A stretch of DNA of 64,000 bases from Chiridota heheva (GCA_020152595.1 JAIGNY010004475.1:1974001-2038000); one strand, 5' to 3'; shown: positions 9,801-20,769, counted from the stretch's first letter. Program-made: numbers and translations. Notes: generated from the sequence alone by a model not told the origin.

Positions 9801-12305
9801 GTCTGCTGGGCTAAAGTTTTATTTCCCCTTCATTAGCTAACTTCTATTGCATGCAATGAAGATGTCCAAATACACAGCTTTAACTGCATATTTGTTGACT
9901 ACAGCAGGACCGTAGAAGACCTTCGATTATTGAAGGGGCCGAGCTCTAGCCTTCACTTCATATGGCATTATTTAGCTGATGAATTTTCTATACCACTAAA
10001 AAATACTGGGGGTCATGGTGCCTCTGGCCCCATAGGTTCTTATGGCCCTGCTAAAGTGCTATCAGCTTTGCTTTTTGTTTCTTTCTTTGCATTTACATAC
10101 AGTATGAATTATTGATAGTGGGTTTGCTACCTCTGATACAACCCAATGATAATGCGCATTAAATTGTTAAGAATTAGTGTTGAAAACAACCTTTAAACAA
10201 TCATTCACATGATTTATAATCATTTGTATTGTAGTAAGTTTCATGCTTACTTTATATACAGATGCTATCATCAACTAATATGCTCCAAAAATGTTTTACA
10301 GACATATATTTATAATCCTACTTAGCATTCCTACCAGGGGTGTGTCTAGATTTTCATCCTTTGGCAGGCTTTACACCCCTTAACATACATCTTATTAAAA
10401 CATTCACCTCCAGATCATGGTCCAAAGTGGAAATTGAAGAATTTTGGTGTTAATTGTAGTTTTGGGTCTAAAATGGAAAATTTTTGGTTCAAAATTGGAG
10501 ATATTTGGTCCAATTTTTTTTTTTTTTTATGGTGCAAATTTAATAATAATTCTGTCATTACGAATACAAAAAACCAACATCTGTTTTTATGATTCAATGG
10601 ATATTTGATTTATCAATATTTGTGGCTTTGACAAAATTTGGGTTTCTACCAATAGCCCCGCCTTAGAAATGCCACTGATTCATATCACAAACTAGAATAT
10701 TAGTATTCTCTAAAGTGCATACAGTCTAGCCCCAACCCCTTGCAATTTGAGTTCATTTGATCTTCATACCCAATATAATCTACCTCAAAATCCCAGGTCC
10801 ATCAAGATTCATCTTAAGTTTTGATCTGTAATAATCATTTGCAGTCTAAACACTTGAAGATTATCTTCTGACTAGATTTCTTCCAAGGCCATACCATTGT
10901 TTTCAGTTTTATTCAAGTGAAGCATCATTGTTTGAGCTCTATTCAGCCAGGATTCACATTCCATCATTTTCCATTCATGGCAGAAACCAATTGTTTCATT
11001 TTCATTGATTCCAGAGAACACTTGATGTAAGTCTCTTTGAGTCCAGAAAATTGACTGTTTGGATCTTCATTCAGAGCACAAAGTCATTGTTCAGCACATT
11101 CCATTGGAAAGTTTCAACTTAGTCTTGACAACTAAAGTCTTGACAGATCTCATCCTAAAACATCCCTACCTATCAATTTCTGCCCTTCGCCTGTTCCAAT
11201 TAGTCCCAAATTTAAATCACTAACAAAACCACACACCAAATTTAATAAAAATCCAATCATCAGTTCTTGAGATATCTTGATGACAGACAAACTCACCTTG
11301 CAATGTCCCCACCCCTCCATTTGCACCTTCCCTGTTCCAATGTCTCAAATTTTAATCACTTCTTCCTTAAGCACTAACAAAACCACACACCAAAATCCAA
11401 TCATTAGTTCTGGAGATATCTTAATTAACAGACAAACAAACAGAGGCAAAAACATGTCCCACCCCCATTTGCACCCTTCCCCTGTTCCAATATGTCTCCA
11501 ATTTCAATCACGTCTTCCTTAAGCAGTAACCAAACCACACATCAAATTGAATCCAAATCCAATCATTAGTTCTTGAGATATCTTGATGACAGACAAACAG
11601 ACAAAAAAATGTCCCCACCTCCATTTGAACCCTTCCCATTCCAATGTCTCAAATTGTTATCACTTCTTCCATAAGCAGTAACAAAACCACTCACCAAATT
11701 TGATCCAAATCCAATCATTAGTTCTTGAGATATCTTGATGACAAACAAACAGACAAACAAATTTACAGAGGCAAAAACATGAATCGAATTTACAGAGGCA
11801 AAAACTATGTCCAACTTCATTGAGGGCAGTAATTAGAACACACATGTCATTAGAAATGTACTGTAATATGCAGTACATCACAACGATATTGAAAGAATAG
11901 TGTTTCAACTTACTTAGCACCAGATGAACCAAGAACATCAGCCCAATGATCAGGATCATAAAGCTCCGCAGTAAACTGAGGTCCAAAATCAGGATAAACA
12001 AAACCTGGTCTGTAATTGGCCTTCATAAACTTCACATAAGACTGTTTATGGGCGCCTTGCCAGTTCCACCAGAACCACTCTGATCCAAAACTAGGAACAC
12101 TAAACACACCCCAATGAATAAATATGCCAAATTTAGCCTCATCGTACCACGGTGGATTAGGCCGGCTGTCGAGAGACTGCCATGTTGGTTGGTATGGCGG
12201 CGCAGATGAGACGTAACCGTATATTAATACCAACACCTCAGATGCAGTTAAGAATAAAAGGCAAAATAGGCAGAGCCTCATGGGCTTCACTGTTATTCGG
12301 TTCAT
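719..12305 (-). CDS. alpha-L-fucosidase (GH29), exons 1-4, 3' part outside window; frameshifted
   Basis: Exo-acting glycoside hydrolase family 29 enzyme that removes alpha-L-fucose from glycoconjugates; the family is lysosomal or secreted. Exons on the minus strand are 11914-12305, 3634-3740, 2230-2360 and 719-851, all with GT-AG borders. The product starts with a hydrophobic signal-like stretch (residues about 9-30). It shows the GH29 landmarks IHWGVFSVP (63-71), SEWFWW (75-80), KHHEG (138-142), [10 protein letters not shown] and the nucleophile motif VWTDGDWE with Asp at about 232. Start chosen at ATG 12305; ATG 12281 is also possible, and an acceptor-like CAG near 12391 suggests a 5' UTR intron. 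Exon 4 is 133 bp where 134 would keep frame, so an in-frame TAG (738-740) follows N-A-T-N-F while the expected W-L-Y-N continues in another frame. Either a pseudogene or a base-calling error. Introns hold a LINE relic, a piggyBac-like element and minisatellites. Confidence 0.88.
852..2229. other. fucosidase 1 intron 3, repeat-bearing
   Basis: Non-coding. Contains the 1540-1690 and 2010-2135 copies of the dispersed repeat, and two copies of TTTTGTGGCC-AACAACCATT (about 1502 and 1763). Nothing else recognised. Confidence 0.5.
2230..2360 (-). CDS. fucosidase 1 exon 3
   Basis: 131 bp, the same length as paralog exon 3 (57219-57349). Encodes [20 protein letters not shown], then EWFNP. Acceptor TTTAG just above 2360, donor GTAAGT at 2224-2229. 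Confidence 0.9.
2590..2890 (-). pseudogene. LINE ORF1 relic (zinc-knuckle region)
   Basis: The minus strand encodes a cysteine-rich stretch of the form [15 protein letters not shown] followed by SCPKW, which resembles the gag-like zinc knuckles of ORF1 in Jockey-type non-LTR retrotransposons. After CPKW the usual E-K-E-x-x-K-I-K and [10 protein letters not shown] continuation is in a different frame, so a frameshift lies near 2760. The relic sits in intron 2 of fucosidase 1 on the same strand. The right-hand extent is unclear; 2890-3240 is G-rich on the plus strand and not recognisable. Confidence 0.6.
3634..3740 (-). CDS. fucosidase 1 exon 2
   Basis: 107 bp, identical in length and phase to exon 2 of the paralog at 53810-53916. 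Encodes [11 protein letters not shown], then a [13 protein letters not shown] stretch typical of GH29. Acceptor CAG at 3741-3743, donor GTGAGG at 3628-3633. It is too short and oddly phased to stand out as an open frame; the match to the family identifies it. Confidence 0.9.
3742..4343. other. fucosidase 1 intron 1, left part: nothing recognised
   Basis: AT-rich sequence between exon 2 and the piggyBac-like element. No ORF with family resemblance and no repeat noticed. Confidence 0.4.
5158..5493 (-). CDS. unidentified exon inside piggyBac-like element
   Basis: Encodes about 111 residues: a start region RMLEEDEPP, a basic [10 protein letters not shown] stretch (NLS-like), a Ser/Pro-rich part, a charged coiled-coil-like segment ([18 protein letters not shown]), then [20 protein letters not shown]. 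The frame runs into a good donor, DQTK|GTAAGT, on the minus strand, so it is likely a real exon. It is not recognised as any family. A possible translation start is ATG around 5485-5490; an in-frame TAA lies just upstream. It may be the second exon after 6233-6364. Confidence 0.45.
   Translation of the reverse strand: MRMLEEDEPPATSQPKRKRDRPLKMSPGPSSRPSAAVSPPSPLKENPTAAEKAAFKTREEERNARLQEIQRSKVIPAADKDYHLWEVLVESDWDRHEIFGNWLWEDQTKVS
5458..5599. repeat. 71-bp tandem duplication
   Basis: The segment starting AGTAGCGGGCGGCTCGTC is repeated head to tail with period 71 (5458-5528 and 5529-5599). Each copy holds two AACATGTT palindromes. It overlaps the 5' edge of the unidentified exon. Because 71 is not a multiple of 3, the second copy cannot be read in the same frame. 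Confidence 0.85.
6233..6364 (-). CDS. acidic exon inside piggyBac-like element
   Basis: 132 bp open in one frame (44 codons), bounded by acceptor TTTTCTTCAG and donor GTAAGTG. The product is very acidic ([20 protein letters not shown], then EEEEN and SDLFQITEL), as in N-termini of many piggyBac-derived proteins. The identity is inferred from composition and context only. Confidence 0.5.
7310..8435. repeat. AT-rich minisatellite, about 22-23 bp unit
   Basis: Roughly 1.1 kb of variants of TCATTCTAAATCATTATGGG alternating with ATCATTCAAATTCATTATGG. Units differ by small indels and substitutions. It lies in intron 1 of fucosidase 1, close to the piggyBac-like element. Open frames here are artefacts of the repeat. 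Confidence 0.95.
8440..10690. other. fucosidase 1 intron 1, middle part: no gene seen
   Basis: AT-rich with a GGGA-rich patch at about 9030-9240. No coding family, TIR or RNA gene recognised. Confidence 0.4.
10695..11290. repeat. dispersed repeat, second copy at 55405-56330
   Basis: From GAGTTCATTTGATC and CCCATACCCAATATAATCTACC through CCATTCATGGC-GAAACCAATT to CTTGACAGATC-CATCCTAAAACATCCC, this block matches 55405-56330 in the same orientation. The other copy is interrupted by a 506-bp MITE, so this copy shows the uninterrupted sequence. Non-coding. Confidence 0.8.
11160..11830. repeat. tandem repeat, roughly 130-160 bp unit
   Basis: About four diverged units carrying CAAATCCAATCATTAGTTCT, GAGATATCTTGATGACAGAC and CACCCCCATTTGCACC-TTCC. 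The right end carries GTCCAACTTCATTGAGG, a motif also seen at 56470 and 15360. It sits immediately downstream of fucosidase 1 exon 1, within intron 1. Confidence 0.75.
11914..12305 (-). CDS. fucosidase 1 exon 1
   Basis: Encodes the signal peptide and the first GH29 strand with HWGVFSVP and [10 protein letters not shown]. It ends after AA of a Lys codon, before donor GTAAGT (11908-11913). The frame is the same phase as exon 1 of the plus-strand paralog at 53107-53459. Confidence 0.9.
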
Positions 12306-12390
12306 GGTTCCATTCAAATCAAAAGACATACTGTAGTAAGATGATACCACACTTGTGTATTCTCCTAAAAATGCAGTTCCCTCTTGTTTC

Positions 12391-12392
12391 CT
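12391..12392 (-). promoter_or_regulatory. possible 5' UTR splice acceptor of fucosidase 1
   Basis: The minus strand reads CTCTTTATCATGCAG followed by GAAACAAGAGG, a good pyrimidine tract and CAG about 85 bases upstream of the ATG at 12305. It suggests a non-coding first exon further right. No TATA box was assigned. Confidence 0.35.
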
Positions 12393-12399
12393 GCATGAT

Positions 12400-13297
12400 A
12401 AAGAGATAAATAGTTTATGTAAATTCCTTTGCAATGAAAGGAAATGAAAAGTTCTTAATTAGCCTACCTACATCTGATAAGGGTCTATCGGGAAAAGTTT
12501 GTGTTTTATGAGGGCTTAAATGAAAAGTAAACTTTGTATGTTGGCAATATTGTTTAATCAAATCTTGATCAATTATTGTGGGAAAGATTCTGAATTCATA
12601 AAACAGGAATGAACACTGTCAGCAAACACTATTATCACGATTAACAAACATTGATCAAAGAAGGGTTGTGGCACACAGCGCAGATATGACACAGAGGGTA
12701 CACCACAAAGGGTTCAAATTCTTTTGCTCCAGTGAAAGGTTTTGGGAACAAACAAAAAATTGCATCACATGACTGGCTGCCTGAGTTTGAATGAGTTGGA
12801 AAGGTTCATAGATAATTACTATGCCATCTGCATCAGGCCACATATTTAGCATAACAAAAACATCAGAATATACTAAGAATGCAATTGAGCACTGAAGCTT
12901 TGTGCTACACTGTACAAAACCTTGGTAGGTCCTAAATTACTTTCACTTTTCCAAGCATGGGCAGGATTTGCCAAAAAAATTGGGTGGGGGAAAAGTTAAC
13001 AAAATCAAATTTGCCTAACAACAGTGCCGGTGCTGGGAGGGGAGGGGCACGGGGTCATCCCCACACAAGATCGCTTTGCCTCACTTGCTCCATTTTGTAA
13101 AGTGACATAATTTGTCTGACTTATACAATTCCCCCCCTTCCCCATGAGACAAAATTGTACTACTCTTGCCCTCCCATGATTTAAATCCTGGTGCCACCAC
13201 TGCCAACCAAACGTGGGGGAAAAGAAAGTCACAACAACGTGCTAAGATACAAAACCAGACATCACAAATGATACAAATTCCCTCGCCACTAACATTA
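12400..13297. other. 5' flank of fucosidase 1: nothing firm
   Basis: No gene recognised. It may hold a 5' UTR exon or promoter, but no core promoter element could be chosen with confidence. Confidence 0.3.
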
Positions 13298-13545
13298 AGT
13301 GTGCAAGCTCTTTCCTTCAGTATGCTATCATAGGTGCATTAATAATATGCCCAACTTGCATCAGATAGAGGCATCATATTACACTCGCTTGTGTTGGCAA
13401 TGTAATTAGATCGTAGTTATGCCAGGCCAAGCAAATAATGATATCATATTAGGTTGCCCTTGCTCTGGCGAGGCGTGTGATGTACAACCGTCAATTTTGG
13501 CCAAAATCGGCGGTTGCAGTGCATATTAAATGGAAAGCGGAGGTA
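13298..13545. repeat. interspersed repeat, inverted partner at 54000-54262
   Basis: About 245 bp from GTGTGCAAGCTCTTTCCTTC to GCATATTAAATGGAAAGCGG. It is found again in reverse complement at 54000-54262 with scattered substitutions. Relative to the two fucosidase genes both copies have the same (antisense) orientation. Type unknown; no clear TIR or poly-A tail. Confidence 0.85.
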
Positions 13546-13559
13546 CATCTCATGAATGA

Positions 13560-14570
13560 AATGCTTTCCACTCTATGTCACAAACCATCCCACCCTCTGT
13601 TCTGCATGTTCCATCCTATGTCCCTACCTACAGAAAATCATACCTGAAATCCAGATACCATTCCACAACATGACCCATATGCCATCACACCTGCAATCAA
13701 GATGACATCTCACCATATGCCTTGCAACCCTGTCCCATATACCATGCCACCCTGTCCCACATGCCATCCCTCCCTGTCCCATATACCATGCCACTTTGTC
13801 CCACATCCCATCCTCCCTGTACCATGTGCCATCCTACCCTGTCCCACATGCCATTCGTCCATGAACCACATGCCATCCCACCTTGTCCTACAGGTCATTC
13901 CATCCTATCCCACATGTTATCCCACCTGAAATCCAGACAATATGCAATCCTGTCTCAAATGTCATTACACTCTGTCCCCATGCCATCCCATCTTGTCCAC
14001 ATGCCATCCCAGCCTGTCATAAATGCCATGACACTACCTTGTTTCACATGTCACGCCCCACTGTCCCACACGCTATCCCACCCTGTCATAAATGCTATCC
14101 CACCCGGTCCTATATGCCATGACATCCTGTCCCACACTCTATGTTATCCTGTTCCACATGCCACCCTGTCCCACATGTCATGCCACCCTGTCCCACATGC
14201 CATGCCACCCTGTCCACATTTCATCCCATCCTGTCCCCATGCCATCCCACCTTCATCCTAATTCCTACATCTACCAATCATTCTACCATCTTCCACCCAA
14301 CATTCTTTCCTCTAACTCCCACCCACTCACTTCTATCAACTCAACATGCCCCATTAACCTACCGTCCCCCTTCACCTACTATCCTCATTCATCTATCATC
14401 TCCCATTCATCTACCATCCTCCATTCACCTACCATCCTCTATTCCTCAACATGCTCTATTCACCTGCCATCCTTCATTCACCTAACATCCCCATTCACCT
14501 AATTCCCCATTCACCTAACATCCCCCATTCACCTACTGTACCATCATCCATTCACCTAATGTACATGTAC
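13560..14570. repeat. minisatellites: CCATCCCACCCTGTCCCACATG and CACCTACCATCCTCCATT
   Basis: First part (to about 14260): variants of a 22-bp unit with TGTCCCACATGCCATCCCACC. Second part: shorter units of TTCACCTACCATC type. The second part and its right flank recur inverted at the right edge of the window. Long open frames here are shadows of the repeat. Confidence 0.95.
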
Positions 14571-15065
14571 TACCCCAACCCATCTTTTGCCATCCACTTA
14601 TCTACCAAATATACTCTTAACCAACTCATCATTCCAACCTTCACTATAACCTCCACTCACTCCATTGCACTACAAGCCCCTCTCCAGCTTTAACTTAAAG
14701 CTTACACTGTACATGTAAATCAGACACTTCCAACAGAAACATGCTCAGCTTTTTTCCCTTATAAACCAAGTGTTTATCTACCAAATCATGAATGAAAATT
14801 CATTGCAGATTAACTTGGAGTTTATCATAAGTCTATTATGTTTCCACTATTCTAGCAAAACCTTATTTTTTCCCTATTTATTTCCAAGACACTTCATTAT
14901 GAATTCCATTCAGTTGTCAAGTTCTATTATTCAACTTGTTTCTCATCCCAGAACAAATCCTTTAATTGCTGCTATTCAAGTCTGGAATGCATTTGTTCTC
15001 CTTTATATAAATTTCTTTAAATAAAAATAGTTGGAATTCCTTTCCTAGGGCAGCACATGCCAATA
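14250..15065. repeat. segment repeated inverted at 63225-64000
   Basis: Matches include TTTTGCCATCCACT-ATCTACCAAAT, AAAATTCATTGCAGATTAA, CAAATCCTTTAATTGCT and CTTTATATAAATTT, then AAAAATAGTTGGAATTC. The partner copy contains an extra internal duplication of about 130 bp and continues past the window edge. Confidence 0.85.
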
Positions 15066-15544
15066 TTTTGCCCTGACAAAACCATTTTAAACCATTCCCA
15101 AAATAAATTCTGCATGTACAGTGTATGTATAATCGTATATATACACTGTATGTATGGAGTGTGAGGGCAGTGATGCGTACATTTTCGGTGGTCTTAAGAT
15201 GTTCGATTTTCTAACATGTGAAAAAACTAAACATCGCTGGCGCAAAACTTTCAGGAATCTTTTGTTCCCTAGTAGCTCAACAATGCAAGAGGCCGGATGG
15301 ACAATAGATGCCCGCATAGATGTGAATGAACAGTAAAGATGCTATATCCACTCTTCACCAACTTCGTTGGCAAGGGGATAGAAAATCCCCATACAAAAGA
15401 TATAAATTACCCCCGTAATCTGACTACATTTCCAGGTGGGGTGGGGGAGATGCATGTGACAAGTGGTATGAACCTTCAGTTTTGCCACCAAAATTTTTAG
15501 TACATTTAAATTTGCTCAGAAGTTTTGGGATAATCCCTTAATAT

Positions 15545-15990
15545 ACACCCACACATTTCCTACTAGATCTGGACCAACAGTACCTTCCCCCACACATTTT
15601 CTACTAGATCTGGATCAACAGTACCTTCCCCCACACATTTTCTATTAGATCTGGACCAACAGTACCTTCCCCCCACACATTTTCTACTAGATCTGGACCA
15701 ACAGTACCTTCCCCCCACACATTTTCTACTAGATCTGGACCAACAGTGCCTTCCCCACACATTTTCTACTAGATCTGGACCAACAGTACCTTCCCCACAC
15801 ATTTTCTACTAGATCTCAACCAACAGTGCCTTCCCCCACACATTTTCTACTAGATCTGGACCAACAGTACCTTCCCCACACATTTTCTACTAGATCTAGA
15901 CCAACAGTACCTTCAACCCACACATTTTCAACTAAATCTGGACCAACAGAACCTTTCCCCTACACATTTTCTGCATTGAAATAGATTACT
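15545..15990. repeat. minisatellite, about 40-bp unit
   Basis: About ten head-to-tail copies of ACACATTTTCTACTAGATCT followed by GGACCAACAGTACCTTCCCC. It is not near any exon. Confidence 0.95.
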
Positions 15991-18630
15991 TTATATTTCA
16001 AACTCTTGTCATCCCCCTCCCATCCCAAAAATAAAGGATACACACTCACTTCAAGGGGCAGGGGCATCATGAAGGCTTCAACTTTTTTTTGGGTGTTCAC
16101 CTTTTTTGCCCGAATTTGTATAATTTTGTGATTCAAATATTTAAACAGTAAAGCAATATTGTAGGTAGACCCTACCCAACAGCTCTAGCGGATCAATATA
16201 GATCAGTATTAAATCATTTTATTGGGATTAAGTGGTGTACAGTGTACCTGGAATATTGTCACACTGTACGAGTTAGCTTGAGCATGAAGCAAAAAGCCAT
16301 CTGTTAGGATACAGACACCAGAGGTAGGATGTGGGGGTAAAGGGGAAAAGCTGTCCCCCTCTGAGAGAATTTCACCTGCCAGGGTACTGTACATGCATTT
16401 GCTTTCTGCCCTGTTCAGAGGTAAACTTGGATAAATATTAACATACAAATTGAAACACAAATGAAAAATTTAACAAAAATTTGGTAAAAATACTGCAAAT
16501 TTTGGTTAGATTTGGCAACATTTCCCAAAAGGTGAGAAAATGTTCCCAAAAATTGAAAACAAAATTCTAAAAATTGAAGAAATTTCCCGATTAGCAGCAA
16601 TGTTTCATGGAAACTTAATTTACCAGTTTTAATTTTTCTACTTGAAACAGGGAAATTGCAGGATTTCTCCCCCCACCCTCTCTTTGAAATATCACCCTTC
16701 CTTTATTGTAAGCATAAAGCAGCCTTCCCAAGTTGTCATGAAAATCAAGAAGAAAACTAATCTAGGATTTGTTTATGTAGATAGCAATCTGGGAAAACAT
16801 GTCTCCCAAAATTGTGTTGATGTAGACAAGTAAATTATGTTTATACCACTTAACCCACTTCCTCCTCCTCCTCTACCCTTCCACCAATTAACTCCATAAA
16901 TGTAGGTTTATGATAGAACAAGAGCTATACATGGTCCCATACAACATCCAGTGTGATGAATAACCACAACGGACCTCTTCAATAAACAAATTTGCATCAT
17001 TTGCATCTATCAAATTCACACAGGTATTTTGATTCTTAACTGAATAAAGACCATGTTGTGCATACAGTTCAGACCGAATCACATTTTTTTGCAATGTGGA
17101 AAATTAATCACCACTTGTTAGACTATGTTTTGGGTGGTAATTCACATGCTTTTCAATGTGATAAGTTTTAGTTAATTTACTTTCAGATTCAGAGAACTTG
17201 TACATGTAACACCTCAAAGCTACAACAACAGAAATTCTCAGATGAACAATAATTATAATTGAAAAATTACTGTTGTAGTATGTCTCCCCTAATCTTAAAC
17301 AAGAATCGTTCACGAACATAATTTTCATGTTCAATGGCAAAGGAGTTGGGTCATGATCTGCAAGAGATGTTTCAGAACTGTAGGAAATATAATGCTCAAC
17401 TTTATGATGAGGTACAGTACATTACATGCAAAAGTTGGCAACAATGCTTTTAAACAACCAGATCTATTTTTTCAAATTTTTGAACAGTGGAAGAAACATT
17501 TCTGAGGTCATGGGTCATTGGTCTAGTATTTCTGATAAGGAAGAAAAACTTTGCATAGAAAAACTCCATGTATAAAATTATATAAAATTTAGGATGACAT
17601 TTTTCACCTGAAAATCATCAGTAAATCTCAAGCCACTCCCATATTTCAGGAAATTGCATGTTAATTACTGTAACAGTCAACCAGACATGCTTTTAATTTT
17701 TTTCCTCATCCATTGTGTACCTTTGTGTGAAATCACTCAATCCTGTCAGAGGTTTATAGTAAATGCCAGTACAGTCCCGTAGTCAAAATGTAAAACCAAG
17801 AAATAAAAAAGCAAAAAAACAAATTAATGAAAGTCAAATCCACATGATCATCGACATTCCAATAATGAAAAACCATATCATGAAAATAATGCACTGTATT
17901 TCAAACATAAATACAAAAACAAACAGTTACATGTACTATTTTTAAGAACTGCATATTCAATAGCTACAGTAATTTGCAACCATTCACAGAAATTCAAATG
18001 TACACTTTATGAATGTCTAAGCTTTTTTTTACACAAAGTAATACATGTTTATAAAAAGTCAAATTTCAAAAATCAAAAATAAAGGGTTTTTCATGTGGGG
18101 CACATGGGGTTGACTACTACAGAAACATGACTGTAGAATGAACGTGTAATATAGGGCAATCAATTTCTGGTACAGCACTTTCTCTGACATGTTATACCCT
18201 CTGATTTAACTCTGAGTATCACCCACCTGTTAGCTTGATTTCTCAAGATGGTTCATCATTTGTTGATATTAAATATATAAGTAATATTCTTTAGCAGTCA
18301 GTATCTTGCCGAGATTCTCTGAATAAGGTGATTTTGACATCACATTGGTCCTTGGTAGAGGTTTAATGGGTTCATTTACCAGGTTAAGTTGCCCCGTGGG
18401 ATGCTTAGTTATAATGGGGATAATGATAAATTACTAACAATATTTAGATTACATGTATATTCTGATTGAGAACATAGCCTTCCCATTCTACCTGTTTAAT
18501 CATTTAGTTGTAATTAGTGAGAAGAATGAATACACAGCTATCAGCTTAATTTTTCTGTAGCCTAAAACATTTTGATTCCACTACTAAGTGAACGCCATCC
18601 TCGGCATGCTACAAACGCAAACATGAACAT
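15991..18630. other. intergenic, nothing recognised
   Basis: AT-rich DNA without coding resemblance. It includes a patch of GAAATTTCCCGA-type short repeats (about 16470-16610) also seen at 21655, 40560 and 43590. Confidence 0.4.
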
Positions 18631-18635
18631 CATAA

Positions 18636-18770
18636 GAGACCTCCGTGGTGTAGTGGTTAGTCCTTTGTCCTCTCAGTGAGTTCACAACTGGTTATCAAAG
18701 GCTGTGGCCGTCTTGATATAATGTCCAGCACTGGATGCTTTCGGGACGTTAAACCTTGCTATGCTACAAA
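18636..18770 (+). repeat. tRNA-derived SINE
   Basis: The head CTCCGTGGTGTAGTGGTTAG is a tRNA-like box A region. It is followed by ACAACTGGTTATCAAAGG and the body end GGGACGTTAAACCTTGC, then A-rich CAAAACAAAG. The ACAACTGGTTATCAAAGG block is shared with the SINEs at 26205 and 37808. Confidence 0.7.
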
Positions 18771-18848
18771 ACAAAGAACACAAGAATGAATTCAAAATAC
18801 AAAACAAGCTTCTTTTGTATTTTAAATTCATTGTTGTGTTCTTTGTTT
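18768..18848. repeat. long hairpin (SINE tails head to head)
   Basis: AAACAAAGAACACAAGAATG continues into AATTCAAAATACAAAA, a short CAAGCTTC loop, then the near-perfect reverse complement ending CTTTGTTT at 18848. Arms are about 36 bases. The right side continues as an inverted SINE end (GATGTTTAACAG), so the hairpin is explained by two SINE copies in opposite orientation. Confidence 0.85.
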
Positions 18849-19068
18849 GTTGATGTTTAACAGCACTGTGACAGTCAGAGTCAAATGTGCCATTAGAAGG
18901 TGTTAGAAAACTAAAGTGCAAGAGTTAGGTCGGTATGAATAATAAAGAAGCGAACAGAGGTAAGAAAAGGGAAGATAAGATGGTAGGATAGAAAAATAAG
19001 ATGGTAGGATAGAAAAAGAAGGGAAGATAAGATGGTAGGATAGAAAAAGAAGGGAGTGTGGGTAAGGG

Positions 19069-20760
19069 TTAGATCAGGTGGAATAAGTTGCTATTGCGGA
19101 GGAAGGTGATGATGTTGTCGGAGGGATTGTTCTTGAAGAAATCAGAAATGGAAGTCGAGGAGGAGAGGAGAGATCTGGGGTGCCGGAATAAGGGACAGGT
19201 TATGAGGATATGCTGGATCAAAAGATCAGTGTTGCAAGTAGGGCAGAGATGTGTAGGAAGCTGAAATGGAGGAAGAAGTAGATGAGAAAGGAGTGGGTGA
19301 GAAAGGAGTGACCGAGGCGGATGCGGGTGACAACAACCTCCTCCCTATGATTGCAACTGTGCAGAGGAGGGTTGTCTAGACTTTGGGAGTGATAGTGTGA
19401 AGTTTGTTACTGGTCTGAAGATTCCAGAAGTATTGCCAAGTCTTCCTGAGGAAGCTGGAAATAGTGCAGTGGAAGTCAGAGTGTGGAATAAGGATAGGTG
19501 AAATGTGGTTTGTCAGAGCGTTGTTGGCTTCTTCATGATATTGCAACTACAGCATTGTGTTAATTTTTTAAATATTATTTCCACTATCAAATAGATGATT
19601 ATTGGTGTACATTTTCTAGATATTGGTGCTCATTTTGTAGATTTTGGCGCACTTTTTCTAGACGTAGGCGCACATTTTAGAGTCCAAAATAATCTTCCGA
19701 GCACACTTTACAAACTGTGCAGTCTGGCTCTCCAGTTCGAGAATTCAACAAAGAGGAGGGGTCACAGCTGGAGAGATCGATGCTGGTGTGAGTGCCTATA
19801 CCCGGGTTAGAGCCGTCGTTGAGGAGACAGGTTGCGATGGCTCATGTTTTCAATGTGCTTACCCCTGAAGGCCTGACAGTCGAGGAGCCTCAAAGGGAAG
19901 GGAGGGGGGGAGTTGTGAACATTACAGTCACCCATAAGGATGAAAGGTTTGGGGAGTTGGGAGATGAGGTTGTTGAGGTCAGTGGGGGAAGGGGGAATTA
20001 TGCACTTGTCAGTTTATGACTCACCCCTACAGTACTACCCCCAGCAATGTCAGTCAAAGGTGAGTCATTGACATATGAAATAGTGACTCACATGTGCATC
20101 ATTGTACCAAATTGTCAAGTCACCAGAGTGACTTTGGGGTGGGTCAATTTACTTCAGGCCCATTGACTTTGTACAGAGGTGATTGATTTGGGGTAAGTCA
20201 TTTCACAAAAAATGTCAGTCACCTAAGTGACTGAGGGGTGCATCAATGTACATGTTTTGTCCACCCACTTTGGTGCAATGACTCACCTTGTCCGGGATGC
20301 AGGGGTCACCTTGTCCAGGGTGCAGGGGTGAGTCACACAATTGACAAGTGCATTAGGGGGATGTAAAGGTTACAGAGAGTGTGATGGTTTTGTGTAGGTC
20401 ATGAGACAGCAGGAGGTTTGAGTGAATAGGGATGAGGCTGGAAGGGATGTCATTCCTGACGTAGATAGAAGAGCCGCCAGACACTTTTCTGGGAAATAAA
20501 GTGTGACCATGAGTAACCCGGAACGGAAGCGGAGTCGGTGGAGGATAAAAGGTTTCCTGAAGGCAGATATACTGGGGTTGAAGGTGGATATTAGAAGTTA
20601 AAAGTTCTTCGAAGTTGGAAGAGTCTGCAACAGTTCCATTGTATGATATCAGTTATTAAAAATAGTTAGGAGGTAGGGTCAAAGGGGTGTCAAAGTCCGG
20701 GGAGGCTGGCCAACATCCATGTCTTGAAAAGGGTTGTGGTCTATGAAGTGGTGGGGTATA
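19069..20760 (-). pseudogene. Jockey-like LINE, internally deleted
   Basis: On the minus strand the right part encodes an apurinic-type endonuclease: NFEELLTSNIHLQPQYICLQ, SGGSSIYVRNDIP, then LPKPFILMGDCNVH. The left part is the C-terminus after the reverse transcriptase, VTRIRLGHSFLTHSF, then CPTCNTDLLIQHILITCPLF, ending at TAA 19069-19071. The reverse transcriptase itself is missing and frameshifts are present. A MITE is nested at 20001-20353. The 3' side (18955-19068) is a short GATGGTAGGATAGAAAA-type tandem, as is common for LINE tails. Confidence 0.75.
20001..20353. mobile_element. 353-bp MITE with TA target duplication, nested in LINE
   Basis: Bounded by TA at 19999-20000 and 20354-20355. 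Left end TGCACTTGTCAGTTTATGAC then TCACCCCT; the right end is its inverse with few changes (GGGTGAGTC...TTGACAAGTGCA), giving about 30-bp TIRs. Excising it joins the LINE endonuclease frame. TA target sites suggest a Tc1/mariner-type origin. Confidence 0.8.
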
Positions 20761-20769
20761 AAGAAGAAG

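Noticed and set aside
11910..12434. Upstream Met at 12434 as the fucosidase 1 start
   Set aside because: That codon precedes a likely splice acceptor and would put about 43 extra residues before the signal peptide; ATG 12305 or 12281 fits better.
13702..14502. Several overlapping Pro/His/Cys-rich open frames, up to 179 codons
   Set aside because: They follow the 22-bp minisatellite unit; the absence of stops is due to repeat composition.
15563..15802. Minus-strand repeated VENVWG-type frame
   Set aside because: Translation of the 40-bp minisatellite.
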